Shown: piece after piece, positions 1-10,712 of the stretch
Layout of the letters: every line of letters begins with the position of its first letter
Numbering within the stretch: position 1 is the stretch's first letter
Assembly: GCA_025174535.1 (NCBI GenBank)
Contig: JALBUN010000045.1
Span: forward strand, 1,116,001-1,180,000
Direction of reading: 5' to 3'
DNA: 64,000 nucleotides
Source: Cantharellus purpuraceus
Lineage: Eukaryota; Basidiomycota; Agaricomycetes; Cantharellales; Hydnaceae
Notes under the pieces: generated by a model
Database searches by the model: none
The model's input: only the letters and a program-made list of their open reading frames with translations
What the model was told of the DNA's origin: nothing
Position numbers and translations under genes: made by a program

Positions 1-787
1 CACATATTCCACTAGCTTCCAGTAGTTTCCATCTATTAATAGGTAGAAGTTTCCAGTAGTATTAGTCAGCTCCTGTAAATACAATATAAAAGGAGCCCAT
101 TCTGCCTCTGAATAAATAACCATTTCTACCCCATCATTTGCACATCAGTGTGACTAGAGTGACATACAGTGTCATCCTCTATATCTCAGTAACTGTTGAT
201 TGTCCAGTTCAAGGGTCGCTTACAGTTGTGTAACTGTATTCGATTGCACTCAAAGTAGTGATTGTCCTGCTTTGGGCGTGAGTGTAGTATCTACCTCGCG
301 TGACTACGAATCTACAGGGTGAGATTGTCTGTCGATAGTCCTGCCATTAGTGCTCTTGTTTAAGTTACTAGTGTGTACTGCCTTTGCAGAGCATTAGAAT
401 CTTGAACTCGTGTGAAGCAGTTGCTAGACTACTTCACACATTGCTGTTACCCGCTTCAGAGTGTCACTGGTTGGATGGTCGGATTCATCCACCTACTTCC
501 TCTAGCCTCTAAGTGCATTCCCCTCTTTTTGGAATATCTGGACCCCTAAGCATCCGTGAACTCTAGACTCTGGAAGTCTTATTCATTCCCTACTGCTAAG
601 AAATGTATTACCTTCCTGTGTATTGTCTGCATCGACCATTACAACGGATTGTAACCAAAGTACAAATGTTAAATTGTTTCTGGAGTTGTGCTGCAGCAGG
701 GTTTGATATTCTTCTCAGCTGTTCATTCACGGAATTGTGGTGATTTAGAGTTTGCCCTAACACCATAATTTTGCAGGTTCCAAAACA
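1..787 (+). repeat. LTR A, 3' part (copy runs off the left edge)
   Basis: The sequence matches 38274-39061 almost base for base and matches the reverse strand of 43894-44640. It contains a TATA box (TATAAAAG near 84-91) and ends GGTTCCAAAACA, the 3' terminus shared by all LTR A copies. It is followed directly by internal gag sequence of a family B gypsy element, so it was inserted there. The 5' end and its target duplication lie outside the window. Confidence 0.85.
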
Positions 788-1313
788 AGACCTCTCCACC
801 AAGCTGGGAAAGGATGGCAAACTTACCCAGCAGGAACGCCAGTGCCGCATGGACAACAACCTCTGTCTGTTCTGTGGAAAGCCTGGTCACCAAGCCAAGG
901 ATTGCAACAAGGCAACCTCATCTGCCATGAAAGCAAAGGGCCATGCAACCAATGCTACAATGGACAGGTCCAACACCAAGGTGACAGACCCAAAAAAAAT
1001 AGTAAGCAGTCCTCTAGCCTCCATATGGGCTGAGGGCTGCATTGGTACTCCCTGTGTGACAAATGAGGTTTGCCTGAATGCATCCACTCTTTCTCACTCC
1101 AACTCTCTTACCCTCCTCATCCACTCCGACTCTATTCCCAGTACAACTATCCAAGCATTAATTGACTCCGGTTCTACTCGCTGTTTCCTTGATTCTGTTT
1201 TTTCTGATTTACATAAACTCTGTACATACCCCATAACTCTGATACCACCCTGATTATTTGATGGCACTACTAATGCTGTTATCTCATGAGCTATAGATCT
1301 GTCTATCCATTTT
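788..1313 (+). pseudogene. Gypsy family B relic 1: gag zinc knuckle and protease start
   Basis: The frame reads a CCHC zinc knuckle (C-X2-C-X4-H-X4-C, about 866-910), a basic linker, and then a retropepsin start with the catalytic DSG triplet in the context ALIDSGST near 1160. The same stretch, in the same order, is at 13100-13552 in the better preserved family B element. The piece is cut on the left by LTR A and on the right by LTR H, and it has in-frame stops, so it is a dead fragment. The protein would package RNA (knuckle) and process the polyprotein (protease). Confidence 0.85.
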
Positions 1314-1593
1314 TGTAAGTACCCAAGGTACTTACTTACTATAGTACGTAACTAGATAGTTATAATTAGTGTATGCAGCATTCCATTAAGGAATGCTGTC
1401 TTCTTGATAGATATATGTGCCCATAGGGTGCATATGTATAGTTATTATGTAAGCCAGTGGACCCAAGTACACGTGTGGGTCCACATATAGGAGACAGAAA
1501 ACTTAGTAACTACCACACTGTACAGCACGTTGCCCAACCAATACACTTGGTTGAGTTCTGTGCAACAGTGTGAACTAAGACACCCAATCAACA
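1314..1593 (+). repeat. Solo LTR H, 280 bp
   Basis: It starts TGTAAGTACC and ends CAATCAACA. It splits a gypsy protease frame that is continuous at 14190-14230. The flanks ATTTT (1309-1313) and GTTTT (1594-1598) read as a 5-bp target duplication with one change. A second copy in reverse orientation is at 37137-37413, and a partial or variant copy begins at 2183. Confidence 0.75.
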
Positions 1594-2182
1594 GTTTTTC
1601 TGTCAGAGAAATCCAGAACATTACATTCTATGTTACTCCACTTGACTCCAGCTGCTCTGTGGTTCTTGGACATAATTGGCTCACCTGCTACAATCCGTTG
1701 ATTGACTGGGCATTGGGCCATATCACATTCCATTCTCCAGTGCAGGCTGTGTCATCCCTGACATCACCAGCAACTATAGGTGTGAAATTGTCTTCCACCT
1801 TTGCTGACTCCACTCCGATAGATACTCCACCTACCCCTCCATCTATATCAATGGTGGATGCTATGGTCTTCACCAGACTAAGCAAACTGGATGGCTCACA
1901 AACATTCCAGGTTCACCTCTCTGATCCAATGCTCCTTGCTGCCTGTTCTGCTCAATCAACTCCACTGGACCTATCTATGGTTCTTAAGGAGTATCACAAG
2001 TTTGCTGACATGTTCAGCAAGTCTAAAGCTGACTCTCTAGTGGAACACCAACCATATGTTCTCAAGATTGAGTTGGATGACAACTCCACCCCTCCTCTTG
2101 GCCCTATCTACTCGCTATTCCAAAAAGAGCTACTGGCTCTCCAAACATTCATAGATGAGAACTTGGCTATGGGCTTCATCCA
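1594..2182 (+). pseudogene. Gypsy family B relic 1: protease end to reverse transcriptase start
   Basis: The translation includes the post-protease block VLGHNWL, a proline-rich linker, and the reverse transcriptase N-terminal region (KEYHKFADMFSKSKADS, then PPLGPIYSL). It is collinear with 14220-14795 of the family B element. It stops at 2182, where LTR H3 begins, so the catalytic palm of this copy is missing here. Confidence 0.85.
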
Positions 2183-2409
2183 TGTAAGTACCCAAGGTAC
2201 TTACTTACTATAGTATATAATTATAATTAATGTATGCATCATTCCATTAAGAAATGCTGTCTTCTTGGTAGATATATGCACCCATAGGGTGCATATGTAT
2301 AGTTATTATGTAAGACAGCAACAAGAGCTACCATCAATGATGGTAGCTCAATGAGGGGAGGAGGAACCACCTCAACTAATGGTAGTTCCTAGATAAGGAT
2401 AGAGCTACC
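2183..2409 (+). repeat. LTR H variant, 3' end unclear
   Basis: The first 135 bp match LTR H (1314-1450), starting TGTAAGTACC. After about 2320 the sequence departs and contains a near-perfect hairpin at 2325-2350, with GAGCTACCATCA on one arm and its complement on the other. The segment runs straight into LTR C at 2410. It may be a different H subfamily or a copy whose end was replaced. No target duplication was found. Confidence 0.5.
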
Positions 2410-3097
2410 TGTTACATCCTGTAACACTGAGTTCCGATCTCCAGATTCCATCTCCACCTCCATCAACTCCACCTCCATCAACTCCACCTCCATCAACTCC
2501 ACCTCCATCAACTCCACCTCCATCAACTCCACCTCCATCAACTCCACCTCCATCAACTCCACCTCCATCAACCCCAAACTCCATTATTGTTCTCTCTATA
2601 AGTAGTTTCTTCTTATGGGTTACAACAAACCTCCTTCTTTATTATTGTTTAGTTTCAGTTTGGACTTGGGTCCAAACTCCAAACTCCTTTCCATGTTGTA
2701 CTCCACATCTGTCTTATTGTCTTATTGTTTTAGTTTGAGCATTCAATTCTCCACATACTTATACAGGCTACTCTCTGTCTATTACAGTAGTTCATATATC
2801 GACTAAGATTTGCCCCATTAACTTCTTGGTTGCTAGCTTCTTGACAAGTACCTTCTTGACAAGTTAAACTCCGGATCCCTGATCCAATTCCGTACTCTGA
2901 ACTCCAAAATATTGGACCAATGATCTGAGGGGGCACAACACACAAGTTGAAGCCAAGTCCACTTGATCCAACTCAATAGTATTGCTCCCACTCTGTCTCT
3001 GGTTGAACTGGAACAGTAAAGTCCCATCTCCCTCTTTACTAGCAGCCAAACTCTGGCCTTTCTCCATTGAACCCCAAGTTGTCCCAGACACTTAACA
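2410..3097 (+). repeat. LTR C1: 5' LTR of gypsy family C copy 1
   Basis: It begins TGTTACATCCTGTAACA and ends CACTTAACA, and gag of family C follows at 3127. Copies are at 35807-36346 (5' truncated) and 42942-43551. A TATA-like TTATACAGG near 2759 stands about 27 nt before AGTAGTTCATATAT (2786-2799), which is complementary to the sequence just after the LTR. No 3' LTR for this element remains in the window. Confidence 0.8.
2455..2576 (+). repeat. 15-bp minisatellite inside LTR C1
   Basis: About eight tandem copies of CTCCATCAACTCCAC lie near the 5' end of LTR C1. The copies at 35.8 and 42.99 kb have only one to three units, so the array length varies between LTR copies. On the minus strand it reads as a MEVEL repeat, which is a by-product of the 15-bp unit and not a gene. 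Confidence 0.85.
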
Positions 3098-3115
3098 GTA
3101 TATACAAACTACTAC
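3098..3115 (+). promoter_or_regulatory. Putative self-priming primer-binding site, gypsy C1
   Basis: Two bases after the LTR end lies ATATACAAACTACT, which is nearly the reverse complement of AGTAGTTCATATAT at 2786-2799 within the LTR. The only differences are the two bases of a likely ancestral CpG. In copy 2 the match is a full 14 nt. Confidence 0.6.
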
Positions 3116-3126
3116 CCTTGATTGTC

Positions 3127-4194
3127 ATGCCCCCCCGAAGCACCCAAACCTCCATCCAAGCAGGAGTACCACCCACCACCATTGAGGAAGTCCTTGGAGA
3201 AGCTCCAGTATCCAATCAGGAGCTTGAGGCTGAACTCCAGGAAGGCACTCCTCCAGCCAATCCCTCATCTGTCCCAATCTCTAACCTTGTGGAAGCCCTC
3301 AGTATGTTGGCTAACTCCATATCATCTCCAAAGAAGTCCTCTGCTTGGACCAAGGTCCAAGAACCAGATACCTTTGATGGATCCAATTCCCACAAACTCC
3401 AACCCTTCCTTACACAATGCACCCTCAACTTCCGTGACCGTCCTGATGCGTTCTCCAATGGTAGTGCTAAAGTTACTTATGCTCTATCTTATTTAAAGGG
3501 AACTGCACTCAATTGGTTCAAACCCACCCTGACCTCCAATTCCAAAGCCTCTTGGCTAGATGACTACTCCAAGTTTGTGTCTGAATTGAAGACCAATTTT
3601 GGACCTCATGACCTGGAGGCCAAAGCCAAGGCTGAACTTGAGAATCTCTGAATGCATGATAACCAGCGGATCACTAAGCATTTAGTTGAGTTCAATCAAC
3701 TAGCTGCTCATGTCCAATGGGGAAATGCTGCACTCTGATGCCAATTATACAATGGCCTTCCATCCTGAATTAAGGATGAAGTTGCCAGAATAGGCAAATC
3801 AGTCACCCTATCTGAACTCAGGACTTTGGTATAGTCCATCGATGCTCGGTATTGGGAATGATGCTCCAAAGTAGCTCGAGAGACCTCCTCAGGTAAGAAT
3901 CAGGACAAGTCCCACAACAAGGGCAAGTCCACTTCTTCCTCCAACACCCATGGCAGCGACAACAAGAAGCAGTCCAACTCTGGTAAATCCGGTAACCCCA
4001 GATCCAACCCCCCTACAGCCTCTACCTCCAGAACTCTGAAGCAGACCCCTGACCTCTCTACCAAGCTAGGTAAAGATGGTAAACTTACTCCACAGGAATG
4101 ACAGCATCGTATTGAACAGAACCTCTGTCTCTTTTGTGGACAAATAGGTCACATTGCCAAGGATTGTCCAGACCACCTCAGCAGCTACAAAGGC
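3127..4194 (+). pseudogene. Gypsy family C copy 1: gag
   Basis: An open frame runs from the ATG at 3127 to a TGA at 3649, covering the Ty3/gypsy capsid region (about residues 80-170: KVQEPDTFDGSN, KLQPFLTQC, ALSYLKGTALNWF). Homologous sequence continues through 4100 with further TGA stops at 3736, 3768 and 4099. A zinc knuckle CLFCGQIGHIAKDC then lies near 4120-4170. Most stops are TGA where arginine CGA is expected. Copy 2 at 36377 shows the same protein with a different set of breaks. The product would be the structural coat protein of the retrotransposon particle. Confidence 0.85.
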
Positions 4195-7075
4195 TTGTGC
4201 TGCTACAACAGACAACAAGCCCAACAAGAGCTCCAAAGCCAAGGCTATGGAGCCAAAAAAATAATCAGCAACCCTCCAGCTCTGGCACCAGACAAGGGTT
4301 ACATTGAACTCACTGGTGCCTTTGTGGAGCTACGTCTCAATGCATCTGCTCTTTCAGACCCTAACTCCTTGACACTCCAACTCACCTCTGATATCATCCC
4401 CTCAACTCCAATCCCAACCCTAGTGGACTCCAGTTCCACTCATTGTTTCCTTGATTCTTCGTTTGTCTCTGGACATCATCTCTGGACTGAAGACATCACT
4501 CCAATTCCATTATGGCTTTTCAATGGATCCTCTAACTCTGTTATCAAATCCACAATTGACTTGCCACTCTGTTTTCCTATAGGAGAAACCCACTCTGTTA
4601 CTTTTTATGTAACTCCATTGGATGTTAGTTGCTTGGCAGTTCTGGGACACAACTGGCTCGCCTGCTACAATCCATTGATTGACTGGGTATTGGGCAGTAC
4701 CTTGTTCTGAACTCTGATAGAGACTAAATCCTTGGCACCATCTGAGTTGGTAGCATCAGCTCCACTCAACTCTGTAACTCCGTCTCTGCCTGTTGCTCTG
4801 AAAATTGCTTTTGTCAATGTGGCAACCTTCGCCCATGACTCCGTTCGAGCTGACACACAAACATTCAAGTTGTTCATCTCCTCAGGAACTCTGAGGATCC
4901 TCCAGTTGACATGAGGAATGTTCCAACTAAATATCACGAATTCACGGATGTCTTTAGCAAAACCTGTGCCGATACCCTACCCGCTCACAAGCCATATGAT
5001 TTGAGAATCGAAATGGAAGAAGGAACATCTCCTCCTTTTGGTCCGATCTACTCCTTGTCCCAGAGCAAACTCCAGGCTCTTCAAGAATACATTGGTGAGC
5101 ATCTATCTTATGGTTTCATCCAGCTGACCTGATCTCCAGGCGGCACTCCAGTCCTTTTCATTTGGAAAAAAGATGGCTCCCTCCAACTCTGTGTTGATTT
5201 CAGGGGCCTCAATAAAATCACCAAAAAAGACCATTACCCACTTCCTCACATCTCTGATCTTCTTGACAGTCCTAGGAAGGCTTGATTCTCCACCAAAATC
5301 GATCTCTGGCATGCTTACTATCTTGTCCGGATTCATGAAGGTGACAAATGGAAAACTGCATTTTGCACTCACTATGGCTCATTTGAGTGGTGTGTTATAC
5401 CCTTCAGACTTACCAATGCTCCAGCAGCATTCCAGTGTCTTATGGACGACATCTTCTCCGACCTCCTGGATATATGCATCCTAGTGTACTTGGACGATAT
5501 CCTGATATACTCTGACAACTCCAAAGAACACAGCAACCATGTCTGTGAAGTCCTACTCTGACTCCAGAAAGACAAGCTGTATGCTCAAGCTGACAAATGT
5601 TCTTTCCACAAGAGCACAGTTGAGTACCTCGGATATATATTGTCTCCAAATGGACTTACTATGGACTCCAGCAAAGTCCAGGTAATACAAGATTGGCCAG
5701 AACCCCACAAAGCCAAAGACGTGCAATCCTTCTTAGGATTTGCCAACTTCTATAGGTGTTTCATATTCAACTACTCTGACCTCACAGTTCCACTGACTTG
5801 TTTAACTCATAAAGGAACTCCATGGGAGTTCTCGGACTCCTGCCAGACATCCTTCAAAATGTTAAAGAGAGCTTTCACCACAGCTCTGGTCTTATCACAA
5901 TGGAACCCAGGATCTCTGATCATTGTAGAAACTGACACCTCCAACTATGCACTGGCAGCCATTCTATCAACTGTCTCTCCAGCAGACAATGAGGTTCATC
6001 CAATAGCTTTCTATTCTTGGACTTTCACCCCAGCAGAACTCAACTACAATGTCCATGATAAAGAAATCTTTGAAGCTTTCAAGTCCTGGCGACATTACCT
6101 CAAAGGATCTCCAACTCCAGTCAATGTCATCACAGACCACAAGAACCTCAAATACTTTTCAACTACTAAACTCCTTACTAGGCAGCAAGCCCACTGGTCT
6201 GAATTCCTGTCCCAGTTTAATCTGATAATCTGTTTCCATCCTGGCAAACTCGGCACAAAACTGGACTTGTTAACTAGACAATGGGATGTCTATCCTAAAG
6301 AGGGAGGAAATGATTATGCAGCAGTAAATCCACATAATCTTAGGCCTGTGTTCACTAATGAACAGTTAACTGCTTCCCTCTGAGCAATGACATTCTATTC
6401 CCCAGTCCTCCAAGCAGCCATCACTATGGACATTGATACACTCCACTCTGATATCTGATCCACACTCCAATCAGATCCAGCCATCTTCAGACATCTCATT
6501 AAACCAACCAATTGCTGGTCCATTGACCTGGAAGGCTTACTCTATCTTGACAACCACATCTATGTTCCTGACATGAACAATCTTTGACTCCATGTGCTCC
6601 AGAACAAACATGACCATCTGATCTCCAGTCATTTTGGACAGAACTGAACTATAGAACTAGTCAGGTGGGACTATGTCTGGCCTGAACTCCATAGTTCCAT
6701 TAAGTCCTACATCAAGTCTTGTACCACTTGTATGTGCTCAAAGTCACAGAGACATTGTCCTTATGGACTACTCAAGCAACTCCCTGTTCTGGGGGGTCCA
6801 TGGAACTCCATATCCATGGACTTCATCAAGAAGCTCCCAGCATCCTCTGGTTACAACTCCACCTTAGTTATTGTGGGTTGCCTCACCAAGCAGTCCAATT
6901 TTATTCCTACAGTTGACACCATCACAGCTCCTATGCTTGCAAAACTATTTGTGCTCCATGTCTTTTCCAAGCATGGAGTTCCATCACACATTACCTCTGA
7001 CTGTGGCACAGAGTTTGTGTCCTCCTTTTTCTGAACCCTCGGAAAAGCTTTGGACATCAAACAGTTTGATGTCCA
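4195..7075 (+). pseudogene. Gypsy family C copy 1: protease, reverse transcriptase, RNase H, integrase
   Basis: Domains are in the order usual for Ty3/gypsy. The protease near 4420 reads LVDSSSTHCF, with the DSG catalytic triplet changed to DSS. Reverse transcriptase spans about 4911-5640 and keeps the YLDD box ([10 protein letters not shown] near 5490). RNase H, in the longest open stretch (5640-6383), has ETDTSNYAL and DHKNLKYF. Integrase has a zinc-binding end at about 6605-6740 and two of the DDE aspartates (SMDFIKKLP near 6817 and DCGTEFVS near 7000). Many TGA and TAG stops interrupt it. The frame ends abruptly near 7060 at an inverted repeat, so the third catalytic residue and the C-terminus are gone. 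Confidence 0.88.
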
Positions 7076-7085
7076 ACTTAAATAC
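7058..7085. repeat. Inverted repeat at a rearrangement junction
   Basis: TTGGACATCAAA is followed after a short gap by its complement TTTGATGTCCAA. The left arm is integrase coding sequence of family C and the right arm runs into an LTR B fragment, so the breakpoint itself is a palindrome. Confidence 0.6.
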
Positions 7086-7356
7086 ATATTTGAAATCTAA
7101 TAATAATTACTCTGGTGATGGGTCTCTGAGGCCAACGGCCTTATGTGGATATGTCTGAGTCTGACAGGGATGGATGTCCAGGTTCCTATGGGGATGCTGA
7201 TGCATCAATTGGAACCAGAGACAGATGAGCGAGATTTGGAAGTGACAATTGGACAGATAAATGGAGATGTGATGGTTTTCAAATGGAGTATAGATTTCAT
7301 GCGCGCAGGGATCTGAGTGGATCGGACAGAGATCTGGGTGTTAATGAATATAGTCA
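7083..7356 (-). repeat. LTR B fragment, reverse orientation
   Basis: The sequence matches the 5' half of LTR B on the minus strand, ending at the LTR terminus (AGTCATAACA, the complement of TGTTATGACT). It closely parallels 8540-8824. It lies between the integrase relic and a chromodomain, so it is either an insertion with loss of one end or part of a rearranged junction. Confidence 0.75.
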
Positions 7357-7609
7357 TAACATCAAGAACCAACTCCAGTTCCTCTTGTCATCATAGATGG
7401 AGAACCGGAGTACGAGATATCAGAGATTTTGGACTCCAAGATTGACAAGAGATGAAAATGTAAACTGCAATACCTTGTCAAGTGGGCAGGATACGAAGGA
7501 ACAGATGAAGAAACTTCCTGGCTACCAGCTTCAGAATTAGGATATGCAACGGAGATTATCTCTGATTTCCACCAGGCCTACCCTCATCAACCCAGCCCCA
7601 CATTGCTTT
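7357..7609 (+). pseudogene. Chromodomain end of a gypsy pol gene
   Basis: The translation gives EYEISEILDSKID, then CKLQYLVKWAGYEGTDEET and SWLPASEL, ending at a TGA in 7607-7609. This is the C-terminal integrase chromodomain of chromoviruses, which guides insertion to modified histones, with the hydrophobic and aromatic residues in place. One internal TGA (after DKR) replaces an arginine codon. It is closely related to 25160-25378. It probably belongs to relic 1 (family B), but family C cannot be excluded. Confidence 0.85.
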
Positions 7610-7677
7610 GATTCACTCCAGTTTATCCAAGAAACTCAGTCATTCACTAGTCATCACATTCTCTAGATACATCACTT

Positions 7678-8245
7678 CTATTCTATCTCCAATTCTCCTA
7701 CTCCTGACTCCTCTGATTCCCCATCCACTGTTCCCTCCTTCTCCAGATTCTCCAATTCCAACTCCTGCTCCCTGAGCATCTGATCTATCTCCTCCCAGGA
7801 CCACCACCTCTCATCATCCAGCCTATCAAGATTCTCCAAAGAGTCCCAAGATCCTGAGGAGTTTGAGTCTGTGTCATATACAGTGCCCAGAGCTTCCAAC
7901 TCCAGTGCATCCAACTCCTGTTGGAGTGGACTCCACCTCTGTCCCATTGTATAATGATGGAACATCCCCGCAAGCTCACCCATATAGGTCTTGATGCCCT
8001 GGAGAGCCACATTTGTCCTTTTGGCATGCTCAGAAACCTCAATCAATCGATGGGCCACTGCAGCCACATTAACACTGACATCCTGCACGGCTTTGACCAA
8101 TGCAGGAGGAACGCTCTCTGCAGCAGGACCTGTACTTGCAGCCCTAGTCTGTCATCGTTTGGGAGAAGTATCCACCATGCTGCTGCCCTCCTTGCAATCA
8201 CCTTGTATTGAGGAGGAGCACTACCCTTTACCTTGCATTTCAGCT
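7678..8245 (-). pseudogene. Antisense accessory gene of gypsy relic 1
   Basis: The longest open frame, 7678-8100, gives 140 residues. The same frame continues upstream to about 8245 across a TGA (after SPKR) and a TAG, each explained by a single C-to-T change. The protein is helical and strongly acidic towards its end (DDERWWSWEEIDQML, then many E). It lies head-to-head with the pol gene just after the chromodomain stop, the same position as the antisense gene at 25.5-27.1 kb. I recognise no domain. A possible upstream exon is at 8825-8871, across the LTR B insertion. Confidence 0.6.
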
Positions 8246-8248
8246 GGT

Positions 8249-8824
8249 TGTTACGCACTAGGTCCGATTGGGGGTCGGAGTTTGGGTCAGAGTTTGGGTC
8301 GGAGTTTGGGTCAGAGTTTGGGTTGGAGGTTGGGTTGGAGGTTGGGTTGGAGGTTGGGTTGGAGTCAGAGCATGTCGTGGGGGTTGGGATGGACTTGGCT
8401 TCAGCTTATGTGCTGCGCCCTCACTAATACCGGTGTCCAAGATTTCAGAGACGGAGTACGACTTAGAGAGTTAGGATTGGACTTAGGAACTAGGTGTGAT
8501 TCAATATTCAAACTGGGGAATGAAGTCCCCAGTCAGGCAACTTAAATACATATTTGAAATCTAATAATAATTACTCCAGTGATGGGTCTCTGAGGCCGAC
8601 GGCCTTACATGAGCGAGTCCGAGTCCGACAGGGACGGATGTCCGGGTTCCTATGGTGATGCTGATGCATCAATTGGAACTGGAGACGGATGGGTGGAATC
8701 GGTGGTGACAATCAGACAGGTAAATGGAGACGTAGCGGTTTCCAAATGGAGTATAGATTTCATGTGCGTGGGGATCTGAGTGGATCGGATGGGGATCTGG
8801 GCAATAATGAATATAGTCATAACA
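8249..8824 (-). repeat. Solo LTR B, reverse orientation
   Basis: On the minus strand it runs from TGTTATGACT (8824) to GTGCGTAACA (8249). The flanks are CTGGT (8244-8248) and CCAGT (8825-8829), which fit one 5-bp duplication CCGGT after CpG decay to TG on one side and CA on the other. It contains an array of about 12-bp units, GTTTGGGTCGGA and variants, at 8275-8370. It splits the antisense accessory gene of relic 1. Confidence 0.8.
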
Positions 8825-8933
8825 CCAGTTTGACTGGCATGTGAGGCAGGAGTGTGGTTTTCTGGTCTAGGAAATACAAAATAATAATCAGTATGATATT
8901 TCAACATCCAGTCACTATTCCACTCACTGTTGC
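8825..8933 (-). pseudogene. Upstream exon edge and intron of the antisense accessory gene
   Basis: On the minus strand GTGAGT (about 8927) and a 3' site TTTCCTAG (about 8872) enclose a 60-nt stretch with a branch-like TACTGAT, as expected for a spliceosomal intron. The following bases continue in frame through the LTR B target site into the 7678-8245 frame. LTR A inserted at 8934 has removed the exon before it. Confidence 0.45.
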
Positions 8934-10260
8934 TGTTTTGGAACCTGCAAAATTATGGTGTTAGAGCAAACTCTAAATCACCACAATTCCATGAATGAAC
9001 AGCTGAGAAGAATATCAAACCCTGCTGCAGCACAACTCCAGAAACAATTTAACATTTGTACTTTGGTTACAATCCTTTGTATTGGTCAATGCAGACTATA
9101 CGCAGAAAAGTAATACATTTCTTAGCAGCAAGAAATGAATAAGACTTCCAGAGTCTAGAGTTCACAGACACTTAGGGGTCCAGATATTCCAAAAAGAGGG
9201 GAATGCACTTAGAGGCTAAAGGAAGTAGGTGGATGAATCCAACCATCCAACCAGTGGCACTCTGAAGTGGGTAACAGCAATGTGTGAAGTAGTCTAGCAA
9301 CTGCTTCACACGAGTTCAAGATTCTAATGCTCTGCAAAGGCAGTACACACTAGTAACTTAAACAAGAGCACTAATGGCAGGGCTATTGACAGACAATCTC
9401 ACCCTGTAGATTTGTAGTCACGTGAGGCAGATACTACACTCACGCCCAAAGCAGGACAATCACTACTTTGAGTGCAATCAAGTACAGTTACACAACTGTA
9501 AAAGATCCTTGAACTGGTAATCAACAGTTACTGAGATATAGAGGATGACACTGTATGTCACTCTAGTCACACTGGTGTGCAGAAGATGGGTAGAATATGT
9601 TACTATTTCAGAGGCGGAATGGCCCCCTTTTATATTGTATTTACAGGGGCTGACTAATGCTTCTGGAATATTCTACCTATTAATAGATGGAAACTACTGG
9701 AAGGTTGTGGAAGGTGGAAGAAAGGGGTAGAATATTCCAAGCCAATCACAAGTTCTGATCACTGCACTAACACTGATCAGGAGCTGAATAATGGTTCTGG
9801 AAAGTTCTATCTAATAATAGAAGGAAACAGCTAGAATGTTATGGAAAGGGGTAGAATATTCCAAGGCAATCACCTGATCTGATCATCAATCACCTGCTCT
9901 GATCCCTGAGCTAGGCACTGATCAGGCAAAAAGAAGGGTATCCACCCTGTTTTCTGCACTGGTTTGCACAGCCATGGATAGCCACATCTCAGGTCAAGAT
10001 CTCCACAGAAAATTGTGCCCTGAGAGGCTGTGGTTGTCAAGTTACAGATTATTTATTGATTAGAGACATCTGAGCTTGAATTCAGGCCAAATGCCTGGTC
10101 CAAAGGTGGAGTGCTGACTGTGTGAAGGTTTGTGGGTGCCTATGGGTCCACAACTGTAGCACAGCAGAATAAGAGCATTCTGGGCCAAGTTCTGCATGGA
10201 ATATTCCTGAAAAAATATGGAAAAATAGAGAATATTTGAATAAGTCCATTCCAGGTACAA
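8934..10260 (-). repeat. LTR A copy 3, reverse orientation, 5' end lost
   Basis: It starts TGTTTTGGAACC on the plus strand and matches the complement of 40615-41951, which is an intact copy. The last 95 bp or so are missing where LTR B2 begins at 10261. No coding capacity is expected. Two short open frames on the minus strand at 10060-10279 are by-products of the repeat. Confidence 0.8.
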
Positions 10261-10712
10261 TGTTATGACTCTGATCCACTCAGATCCCCATGCATATGGA
10301 ATCTATACTCCATTTGGAAACCATCACGTCTCCATTTATCTGTCCAATTGTCACCGCCAAATCTCGCTCATCCGTCTCTGGTTCCAATTGATGCATCAGC
10401 ATCCCCATAGGAACCCAGACATCCATCCCCATCGGACTTGGACATACTCATGTAAGGCCGTCGGCCTCAGAGACCCATCACCAGAGTGATTATTATTAGA
10501 TTTCAAATATGTATTTAAGTTGCCCAACTGGGGACTTCATTCCCCAGTTTGAATATCAAATCACACCTAGTTCCTAAGTCCAATCCTAACTATCTAAGTT
10601 GTACTCCATCTCTGAAATCTCAGACACCAGTATTAGTGAGGGCGCAACACATAAGCTGAAGTCAAGTCTGTTCCGACCCCCATGATGCACCCCAATTCCC
10701 ACTCCGACTCCG

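Noticed and set aside
2389..2577. Minus-strand MEVEL repeat frame
   Set aside because: It is a product of the 15-bp minisatellite in LTR C; array length differs between copies and no start context or homology was seen.
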